DNA of 64,000 nt from Tupaia tana (lineage: Eukaryota > Chordata > Mammalia > Scandentia > Tupaiidae): NCBI GenBank assembly GCA_026018925.1, contig JAKSZU010000003.1, positions 185,845,505 to 185,909,504 of the forward strand, given 5' to 3'. Positions 60,401 through 64,000 of this stretch are shown here, in pieces. Both the position numbers and the translations under genes were made by a program. Every line of letters starts with the position of its first letter. Positions within the stretch are counted from its first letter, which is position 1. Below the pieces are notes generated by a model. It did no database searches, was not told where the DNA came from, and saw only the letters and a program-made list of their open reading frames with translations.

Positions 60401-62450
60401 GCTAGACTTCCACATGGCCAACTGTGGTTCGGGTCCCAGACCTGGTGGCTTGTTTTCTCACTTTTTCTTTTTCTCTCTGTCCCTCTCTGGTCATATTAAA
60501 ATAAATAAATAAGGTAAATAAAGTTAAATTAAAAAATAATTTAAAAACATAACATGTACAAACTACATGACCCAGAATATTCTACCTGTCAGTATTTCTC
60601 ATGTGCCCAAGGAGAGAGAAAGTCATCCATTGCAGTATTAAATGGTTAAAAAAAAAAAAAAAAAGAAATCAACTTAAATACCCACCAATTAAGGCAAACC
60701 TAAAGAGGCATGGAACATTCATGAAATAGAATTCTATGTTGTATTTATTAATAAAATGAATATGTGAGCACATGTAATGATATAGACTGATCATTAAAAC
60801 AAATTTTAAATGAAAGAAAAATGCACAATAAGACATGCATTTAGATTAACAAAAAAGGAAGGAAGAGAGGGAAGGAGAATAGGAAGAAGGGAGGGATAGA
60901 AGGAGAAAGGGAAGGAGGAAAGAAATTTCTATATATTGTTTATGGGTTTACATAGATGCATATAAATGTTCTAAGAGCCTGTAAGCTTACCACCAAACTG
61001 ATAATTGTGGTTACCTCTGGAGAAGAGATAGAATTAGGGATTATAATTTATCTATAATGGGCCAATAGAGGTGTGGTAGTTAAGGCATTGGACTCTCATA
61101 TGGCTGACTGCAGTTCAAGTCTCAGACCTGGTGGCTTGCTTTCTCACTTTCTCTCTGGCGAGCACATGTGCCCTACAGCAAATTTTAAAATAACTTATCT
61201 ATAATGTTCTAATTTAAGAATTGGGAGCTTTTGGGGTTTGAAAACATTTTTTGCTATAGGGAATGTGCACTCGCCAGAGTCAGAGACAAAGGGAGAAATC
61301 CACCCCTCCCAGAGGAATGGCCATGCCACAATCCTTCCTCCTCCATTCTCTTCCTGAGATTTTGGGCATGCACACGCTTGTACATGCACCCAGTGTGCTT
61401 TCAAGCCACAGGATCCAGAACTCGAACCGCTCAGTTGGCTATGTGGGATCTAGCTGCCTCCAACCTCCACACCTGCTGACCCCAAAGAATGTGTTAATTG
61501 TGAAATTAAAAGTTTTAAAGACATGAAGAGAAAAATGAGAAAATGCACAGTTCCATAGGCAAGTATACCCACTATAGCACTGCATGTAACAGTGTAAAAT
61601 AAGCAACCCAAATACCCATCAGTAATAAATTTGTTAAATAAGCATACCTTTATAGAATAAAATACTCTGGAGGCATTAAAATGATGGCAATTTATATATA
61701 TTACATTTCTGTATTTTCAACATAAATATAAACATATACACAATTAATTAAAAGAAAAAAAGATTGTAAAACACATACAAGATCTTATGTGTACCTACAT
61801 ATATTTTGTTTTTTATAGTGTATGTGGATATAGTGTATGTGGATACTCTAACAAACTTAAGAGGAGATACATTTGGGTAGTAGGATCTGGGATGACTATA
61901 ATAATTTTCTTCCTAATGTACTGCTGTGTTTCCTGACTTTTTTATGATTATGTATTTCTCAATATTCTGAAAAAAACTATAAAAAAAAAACTATAAACAT
62001 GTTTCGATTTTTTTTTTCTGCTTTGACAAGTTTAGGATTTTCTAAAGTTTGATCTTTACTGACTGGTTGGTTACCTCATCCCAGGCGCTCTACAGGCACT
62101 GGGACATGAGTCTATCGTGGCCTATGAAGACACACTAAGCTGTTTATCAGGTAGGGTCTGGGTCTCTGTCACCGCCTCTTTCTCACAACACCCACCCCAA
62201 AACTGTGTAAAACACTAAGAAGTGTGGAAAAACTCCTGCCACTCTGTGGAACAATTTGTGACTTCCCCTCTGATTTACATGTTAGCAGCTCACAAACCTT
62301 TCTCAAAGCCTTCATATAGGCAGCAGCTTTTTTCTTGTACTGCAGCATGCATTCCGCTGAAAGGGGACTAATGAATCCACTTGCTGCCTTAGGCCCGTAG
62401 CTCAATGAAGCAATGAAGTAGTCTACATTGTTGCTGAAGAAAGATGCAAT
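40219..62450 (-). CDS. PPP1R21: PPP1R21 (protein phosphatase 1 regulatory subunit 21), C-terminal coding part in eight exons
   Basis: PPP1R21 (also KLRAQ1, CCDC128) is a coiled-coil subunit of the endosomal FERRY complex (with TBCK, CRYZL1, GATD1 and FERRY3), which links Rab5-positive early endosomes to mRNA and ribosomes. The sequence shows eight minus-strand exons with GT donors and AG acceptors: 62450-62298, 59317-59225, 56628-56386, 49130-49098, 46977-46861, 43699-43601, 42578-42450 and 40248-40219. Joined, they give 298 codons with no stop before the terminal TAG. They include a long charged coiled coil (SLEKISKLEQEKEHW onward) and the motif TTKRSYEDQ that names the Pfam domain at the C-terminus of this family. 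Every exon is a multiple of three and every junction is phase 0. The human protein has about 780 residues, so the N-terminal part with the KLRAQ domain lies beyond the right edge. No frameshift or in-frame stop is present, so the gene looks functional. Confidence 0.95.
40249..42449 (-). other. PPP1R21: PPP1R21 last intron, free of SINEs
   Basis: This is a 2.2-kb intron without a single tRNA SINE, which is exceptional in a window averaging about one per kilobase. The content is AT-rich unique sequence. A short CTAC/CTAT repeat lies at about 41960-41980. Confidence 0.6.
42450..42578 (-). CDS. PPP1R21: PPP1R21 exon carrying the TTKRSYEDQ motif (43 codons)
   Basis: The acceptor is ...gctgtgtag before GAT GAA CTG and the donor is AAG followed by gtatgt. 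It encodes DELTTTKRSYEDQLSMMSD through LKMSSK. The motif TTKRSYEDQ gives its name to the Pfam domain at the C-terminus of PPP1R21 proteins, so this exon fixes the gene identity. It is 129 bp in phase 0. Confidence 0.97.
43601..43699 (-). CDS. PPP1R21: PPP1R21 exon (33 codons, coiled coil)
   Basis: The acceptor is ...ttttacag before TGC CGG GCA and the donor is CAG followed by gtgtgt. It encodes CRALSKRLALAEKSKESL through NISRLQ, a charged helix that continues the coiled coil. It is 99 bp in phase 0. Confidence 0.95.
44376..44612 (+). mobile_element. tRNA-derived SINE, form C
   Basis: The head agggccagcaggtggcaaag. The middle block with a gap. The CT block ccctccctccctctcc. It lies in a PPP1R21 intron. 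Confidence 0.7.
45444..45704 (+). mobile_element. tRNA-derived SINE, form A
   Basis: Full length. The duplication aaagtttcaaatgaga / aaagtttcaaatcaga lies at 45428 and 45705. Confidence 0.88.
45757..45972 (-). mobile_element. tRNA-derived SINE, form A/C
   Basis: Minus-strand copy about 50 bp after a plus-strand one. The head ggggctggcaggtggcatgg. Confidence 0.7.
46121..46452 (+). mobile_element. tRNA-derived SINE, form C, with internal insertion
   Basis: The head ggggccagcctgtggcatggtgg, then gatttagtggtgtggtagtga (a second head-like stretch at about 46227), the middle block and an A tail. Possibly two overlapping copies. Confidence 0.5.
46861..46977 (-). CDS. PPP1R21: PPP1R21 exon (39 codons)
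   Basis: The acceptor is ...gcctag before GTT CCA GAT and the donor is GAG followed by gtaagt. It encodes VPDVESREDLIKNHYM through SVHFYAE. It is 117 bp in phase 0, and the peptide appears essentially identical to other mammals. Confidence 0.95.
47411..47641 (-). mobile_element. tRNA-derived SINE, form A
   Basis: Minus-strand copy. The duplication aattaagccattttt / aattaagctattttt lies at 47396 and 47642. Confidence 0.85.
47749..47915 (+). mobile_element. tRNA-derived SINE, form B
   Basis: The first of four head-to-tail SINEs. The head gggcctggcaggaggcgtgg. The tail contains taacaacaaataaagttaaa. Confidence 0.75.
47921..48150 (+). mobile_element. tRNA-derived SINE, form A
   Basis: The second in the array. 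The head ggggaccagtagatagtgtaa. It ends ccctatagcaaaaatctctc plus A tail. Confidence 0.78.
48160..48352 (+). mobile_element. tRNA-derived SINE, form B, with CT microsatellite
   Basis: The third in the array. The CT block has expanded to about 50 bp of TC repeats (48243-48290). The tail aataatgataataaataaa. Confidence 0.78.
48359..48535 (+). mobile_element. tRNA-derived SINE, form B
   Basis: The fourth in the array. The tail carries aagaat repeats (48481-48500). Confidence 0.78.
49098..49130 (-). CDS. PPP1R21: PPP1R21 micro-exon (11 codons)
   Basis: A 33-bp exon found by looking for the peptide expected between the exons ending STSL and starting VPDVES. The acceptor is ...gttctag before ATT GGG and the donor is GAG followed by gtaatg. 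It encodes IGILTRTFDSE. The human counterpart, from memory, differs at two positions (T for the second I, S for F). It is too short for ORF-based gene finding, but the exact frame and both splice sites support it. Confidence 0.88.
49381..49625 (+). mobile_element. tRNA-derived SINE, form A/C
   Basis: The head aggccagcgggtggcatagtt lies about 250 bp from the PPP1R21 micro-exon, on its upstream side. Confidence 0.72.
49690..49950 (-). mobile_element. tRNA-derived SINE, form C
   Basis: Minus-strand copy facing the preceding plus-strand one. The head ggggccaaccagtggtgtag. Confidence 0.7.
49951..50725 (-). other. PPP1R21: PPP1R21 intron, AT-rich unique sequence
   Basis: About 0.8 kb without recognised repeats or exons, within the 7.3-kb intron upstream of the micro-exon. 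Confidence 0.45.
50726..50925 (-). mobile_element. tRNA-derived SINE, form A with internal deletion
   Basis: Minus-strand copy lacking about 50 bp of the middle block (gggattgcgg joins gtgtgagttt-type sequence directly). Confidence 0.78.
50968..51255 (-). mobile_element. tRNA-derived SINE, form A
   Basis: Full-length minus-strand copy with about 21 T at its left end (the A tail). The head has a small tandem duplication (gcttgctaactgctgg). Confidence 0.82.
51325..51585 (+). mobile_element. tRNA-derived SINE, form C, with GT microsatellite
   Basis: The head gggctggtcccataacgtag. The gtgcatgtgtg segment has grown to a (GT)n array at 51419-51454. Confidence 0.7.
51606..51850 (+). mobile_element. 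tRNA-derived SINE, form A
   Basis: The head gagaccagcagatggtgtaa. It ends ccctatagcaaaaatttctt with mixed T/A tail. Confidence 0.78.
51853..52000 (-). mobile_element. tRNA-derived SINE, form C, 3'-truncated
   Basis: Minus-strand head and part of the middle block (ggttggctttgtggcttagt). The CT block and tail end are absent. Confidence 0.6.
52331..52369 (+). repeat. 13-bp tandem repeat, three perfect copies
   Basis: The unit ttggttgcctaac occurs three times without mismatch at 52331-52343, 52344-52356 and 52357-52369. Unique flanks; in a PPP1R21 intron. Confidence 0.95.
52506..52751 (+). mobile_element. tRNA-derived SINE, form A, young
   Basis: Full length. A perfect 14-bp duplication aaaagtatgtgagc lies at 52492-52505 and 52752-52765. 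Confidence 0.9.
53174..53370 (+). mobile_element. tRNA-derived SINE, form B
   Basis: Full length. A perfect 14-bp duplication aagaaatcagatgc lies at 53160-53173 and 53371-53384. Shows that form B transposes as its own unit. Confidence 0.9.
53690..53870 (+). mobile_element. Ancient repeat, L1-like 3' sequence
   Basis: The sequence gaaaaatttcaaacatataaa ... tccactatctcgattc ... aattgttaacatgctacctt ... gctttattgatctctg resembles a common old mammalian interspersed repeat. The exact family is uncertain. Confidence 0.35.
53974..54249 (+). mobile_element. tRNA-derived SINE, form A, young
   Basis: CpG-rich full-length copy. A near-perfect duplication ending ttagtaatc lies at 53961 and 54250. The B box reads ggttcgcgtcc. 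Confidence 0.9.
54263..55009 (-). other. PPP1R21: PPP1R21 intron, unique sequence
   Basis: Includes an 86-aa minus-strand open frame (54457-54717). It is not needed to join the flanking exons, whose frame is already continuous, so it is not annotated as an exon. Confidence 0.45.
55010..55250 (-). mobile_element. tRNA-derived SINE, form C
   Basis: Diverged minus-strand copy. The head gggctaaccctgtggcctgg. Confidence 0.65.
55318..55923 (+). mobile_element. MaLR-type solo LTR interrupted by a SINE
   Basis: Starts tgctatggtctaaatgtttg and ends ctgaatgaactaagaca. A complete form-A SINE (55432-55701) sits in the middle, with a 16-bp target duplication. The LTR lies in the PPP1R21 intron downstream of the 243-bp exon. 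Confidence 0.75.
55432..55701 (+). mobile_element. tRNA-derived SINE, form A, young
   Basis: Inserted in a MaLR LTR. A perfect 16-bp duplication aaaagaaaccccagag lies at 55416-55431 and 55702-55717. The B box is ggttcgcgtcc. Confidence 0.92.
55990..56254 (+). mobile_element. tRNA-derived SINE, form A, young
   Basis: Close to a family consensus. A perfect 18-bp duplication aaaaagaaaacctgtgcc lies at 55972-55989 and 56255-56272. The B box ggttcgcgtct carries the C change shared by several young copies. Confidence 0.93.
56268..56361 (+). mobile_element. tRNA-derived SINE, form D, head only
   Basis: Contains gccaagtgatagcacagtat and a B-box-like aggtttgtatctag, ending at agacctcccc. It lies about 25 bp from the donor of the 243-bp PPP1R21 exon, on the intron side. 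Confidence 0.6.
56386..56628 (-). CDS. PPP1R21: PPP1R21 exon (81 codons, coiled coil)
   Basis: Largest exon visible, 243 bp. The acceptor is ...ttcaag before GTT CAG CAG and the donor is CTG followed by gtaagt. It begins VQQSLEKISKLEQEKEHW, a heptad-like coiled coil up to about residue 42. It then turns into a Ser/Ala/Gln-rich linker ending PIQSTSL. The linker is the least conserved part compared with the human protein as I remember it. A SINE fragment ends about 25 bp downstream of the donor. Confidence 0.95.
56930..57500 (+). mobile_element. Old L1 3' end (L1M-like)
   Basis: Begins in late ORF2-like sequence (gagatctaatacccatataat, cagagaaacaggcaaaag). It then passes into 3' UTR-like sequence (gaataatggttatctttggg, ggtatacatagagaat, gttatactttaataa). 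Diverged; in a PPP1R21 intron. Confidence 0.55.
57815..57965 (+). mobile_element. MIR SINE fragment
   Basis: Contains ggtaggtattaccctcact and agtcagagaggcccagag, then ctcagctggtcagtagcag. Confidence 0.55.
58030..58312 (-). mobile_element. tRNA-derived SINE, form A, with duplicated head segment
   Basis: Minus-strand copy in which the ccatgtgggagtccagg stretch occurs twice (about 58220-58243 and 58265-58285). This suggests a partial head duplication or recombination between copies. Confidence 0.72.
58629..58890 (+). mobile_element. tRNA-derived SINE, form C
   Basis: The head ggccaaccagtggcattgtgg. The tail consists of aaaag repeats (58862-58882). Confidence 0.7.
59225..59317 (-). CDS. PPP1R21: PPP1R21 exon (31 codons)
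   Basis: The acceptor is ...tccctag before CCC CTT CTG and the donor is CAG followed by gtatga. It encodes PLLESVPYEEALANRR through REGLAQQ, continuing directly from the upstream exon ending ALRK. It is 93 bp, phase 0 at both ends. Confidence 0.94.
59753..59776. repeat. Perfect short inverted repeat
   Basis: Arms gatctaaat and atttagatc flank a 6-nt loop. It lies right after a 16-A run in a PPP1R21 intron. Probably fortuitous. Confidence 0.8.
60040..60850 (+). mobile_element. Old L1 3' part with nested form-B SINE
   Basis: The L1-like text includes ctacctcattaataagcaaag, gaccagcaattccttttgg and tgacccagaatattctacct. A form-B SINE at 60372-60545 splits it. Sequence after the insertion includes the typical ataaatacccaccaat-like region and then an A-rich part. 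Confidence 0.5.
60372..60545 (+). mobile_element. tRNA-derived SINE, form B, nested in L1
   Basis: Head tgctagcaggtggtgtggtgg. The B box ggttcgggtcc. The tail aaataaataaggtaaataaa. Confidence 0.78.
60850..60925 (+). repeat. Purine-only low-complexity tract
   Basis: A nearly pure A/G stretch of ggaag, gagg and gaagg units. It probably grew from the A tail of the adjoining L1 fragment. Confidence 0.75.
61055..61190 (+). mobile_element. tRNA-derived SINE, A/B intermediate
   Basis: The head gggccaatagaggtgtggtag joins straight to gctttctcactttctctctg like form B. It ends ggcgagcacatgtgccctac like form A. This is a structural link between the two forms. Confidence 0.72.
61243..61485 (-). mobile_element. 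tRNA-derived SINE, form A/C
   Basis: Minus-strand copy about 50 bp after a plus-strand copy. The head ggggtcagcaggtgtgg. Confidence 0.7.
61540..62000 (+). mobile_element. Old L1 3' end fragment
   Basis: Contains caacccaaatacccatcag, gcatacctttatagaataaa, actctggaggcattaaaatg, and later gaggagatacatttgggtag and cctgacttttttatgattatg. It is a diverged L1M-like 3' terminus. Confidence 0.5.
62298..62450 (-). CDS. PPP1R21: PPP1R21 exon (51 codons)
   Basis: Most upstream PPP1R21 exon in the window. The acceptor is ...gtttag before ATT GCA TCT and the donor is AAG followed by gtttgt. It encodes IASFFSNNVDYF through to AYMKALRK. The fragment is rich in aromatic and small residues and has a short KKKAAA stretch. 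Its 153 bp keep phase 0 at both ends. Confidence 0.93.
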
Positions 62451-62789
62451 CTAAACACAGTGTGACAAGAAGACAGATTTTGTTTTGCAATATCTAAAAC
62501 ATAAATCTAATAGCTTTCAGAACAAAGTTTAAAGATGCTGAAAACGGAAATTAAATTTTGACACCTGCCTAAAAGCCTACATCTATTTATTTGAAGAGAA
62601 TACCTAGGTAACAATTTATAGTAAAAACAGGACCCCACTATAAATATTGAGAATTTCTGACATGTCCTACTCTAGGCAATTTCTATTCTTTCTGAAAACC
62701 AAGACTGGTTTGATTTACTCTGTAGGTAACTTTCATGAACTATTTACCTCATTAATTTCTGCCACTGTTCTCAAAATATCCATGTTTAG

Positions 62790-63055
62790 GGAACCAGCAG
62801 TTAGCATAATGGCTATGTCGCTGGACTCTCACGTAGTCAACTGCGGTTCGCATCCCGGACCCGGTGGCTTAAAACTCACGCCGGGCGCGTGTGCGTGCGT
62901 GCCCAAGATCCTGAGAGGAGAATGGAGGAGAAGGGATTGCGGTGTGACCATCCCCCCTGGGGGGTGATTTCTCGCTTTCTGTCTCTATGTCTCTCTCTGT
63001 CTGTCTGGCGAGCGCACATGCCCTATAGCGAAAATCTCTCAAAAAAAAAAAAAAA
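62790..63055 (+). mobile_element. tRNA-derived SINE, form A, young
   Basis: Full length. A perfect 12-bp duplication atccatgtttag lies at 62778-62789 and 63056-63067. It lies about 330 bp from a PPP1R21 exon, on its upstream side. Confidence 0.92.
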
Positions 63056-63149
63056 ATCCATGTTTAGATTTTAACATCCATATGTGTTTTTTTCCTTTAT
63101 GAGAGGAAAAAGGGAGAGGGGGAAGAGAATACTTTTCTTCTTTTCTCTA

Positions 63150-63426
63150 ACTTTTTTTAATTTAATTTGTCAGAGGGCACATGTACTTGCTACAGAGCGA
63201 GCAAAAGGAAAAAAAATAAAAAGAAAAGAAAAGAAAAAAATCCTCCCCTCCACTGTGGAGCATGGTCATACTGCAATCCCTTCTCTGTTTCTCTTTTTAA
63301 GGATTTTGGGCATGCATGCAATGTGTGCCCAGTATGTTTCTCAAGCCACCTTGTCTGAGACTCAAACTGCAGGGTTGGCCATCTGGGATCCAGCTGCCTT
63401 AACCACAATGCCACGGAGCCAGTCCA
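63150..63426 (-). mobile_element. tRNA-derived SINE, form C
   Basis: Minus-strand copy facing the preceding one. The CT block has been replaced by aaaag-type repeats on the plus strand (63215-63240). The head ctggctccgtggcattgtgg. Confidence 0.65.
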
Positions 63427-63627
63427 GGAACTTTCTGATACAGTCCCTCCATGTCATTGGTCCTCTGGCCCCTAGCCTCTCAATTAATTAGGATAACAGA
63501 CATACACAACCACATGCAGTGTGTTTACATAGGCCTAGGAATCGAACTTAGGCCTCCCATGCTGCCTCTATCCTCCCAAGCCATGGTGCTACCTGTTTAC
63601 TACCGTGGTTGGACCATTCCATTTGAA

Positions 63628-63704
63628 TTGGGTCATTGGGAAAGTCATGATGTGTATTTCTATGTTTTTCTATGCAAAAATACATGACTTTTCTGATGAC
63701 CCAA
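63628..63704. mobile_element. Palindromic mariner-like MITE
   Basis: A 77-bp element with inverted ends: ttgggtcattgggaaagtca at the left, and ttgggtcatcagaaaagtca read inward on the other strand from the right. About 19 of 22 terminal positions pair. The inner sequence is also largely self-complementary. Size and structure are like the Hsmar1-derived MADE1 elements, but the ends differ. The right flank begins with TA, the usual mariner target; the left flank is AA. Confidence 0.65.
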
Positions 63705-64000
63705 TATCTTAGCTTCGGCTCTTTCTTATTCCAACAAAAGCCATGACATAAGCATCTTGAACATGTAAGCCCTACCTAAATTTAATTCTGGAGTCTCAAT
63801 TTGTGAATTTTACACGGAAAAAAAAACTACAGCTTTAGTTCATGCTTATCATTTACAGATTTATCACTCATTAAGTCTATATAAGCAAGCACAAACTTCC
63901 ATTAATGTAATTTTGCAGAGAGATGATTTTTGAATCTCTAATACTACCTGAAATGAACAGAAATGTCCAGCTAAATGTCTTAGCCAGAAAAATTAAGGTT

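Noticed and set aside
63905..63955. Candidate upstream PPP1R21 exon near the right edge (minus-strand acceptor-like ttcatttcag)
   Set aside because: The following translation (VVLEIQKSS...) does not fit the expected preceding sequence of the protein, and no clear donor is seen.
1..64000. CRISPR array, operon, integron or other prokaryotic system
   Set aside because: Spliced mammalian exons and interspersed repeats throughout. The tandem repeats present are microsatellites without spacers.

Overview
The window is nuclear DNA of a placental mammal. It has exons with GT-AG introns, ancient MIR, L2, L3, L1, MER5A and MaLR repeats, and one CpG island. It also carries about 70 copies of tRNA-derived SINEs whose heads have recognisable A and B boxes. 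They do not resemble the common SINEs of carnivores, bats, horses or rabbits. A few copies fuse a tRNA-like head to a 7SL/Alu-like body; 7SL-derived SINEs are known only from Euarchontoglires. The dominance of a solely tRNA-like SINE family fits a colugo (Dermoptera, CYN-type SINEs) best. This species call is an inference at about 0.65 confidence, with tree shrew as the main alternative.

Layout. From 40.2 kb to the right edge, the minus strand carries the 3' half of PPP1R21. Eight consecutive exons encode about the last 298 residues and the stop codon. The gene continues beyond the right edge. Between about 25.9 and 27.2 kb lies a CpG island with a strong minus-strand splice donor. It is about 14 kb downstream of the PPP1R21 stop, where the STON1 promoter sits in the conserved mammalian order FOXN2-PPP1R21-STON1, so I read it as the STON1 promoter and first exon. 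Everything left of it (1-25.9 kb) would then be STON1 first-intron sequence. That part contains a 5'-truncated UBE2B retrocopy (7.36-8.07 kb) with target-site duplications and an open frame, and otherwise repeats and unremarkable unique DNA. STON1 coding exons are not in the window.

SINE forms used in the entries. Form A (about 230-270 bp) has a tRNA-like head, a middle block, a CT-rich block and an end close to 'ccctatagcaaaaacctctc' plus an A tail. Form B (about 140-180 bp) has the same head joined directly to the CT-rich block and an A/T-rich tail. Form C is a diverged, older relative of A. Form D has a different tRNA-like head. Head-to-tail arrays, nested copies and opposite-strand pairs are common. 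Three copies have a tRNA head fused to 7SL sequence, and a fourth shows the same 7SL body.

No operon-like, viral or other unusual gene system is visible. The most interesting items are the tRNA/7SL chimeric SINEs, a palindromic mariner-like MITE seen twice, the open UBE2B retrocopy, the all-phase-0 exon structure of PPP1R21, and opposed splice donors in the CpG island.
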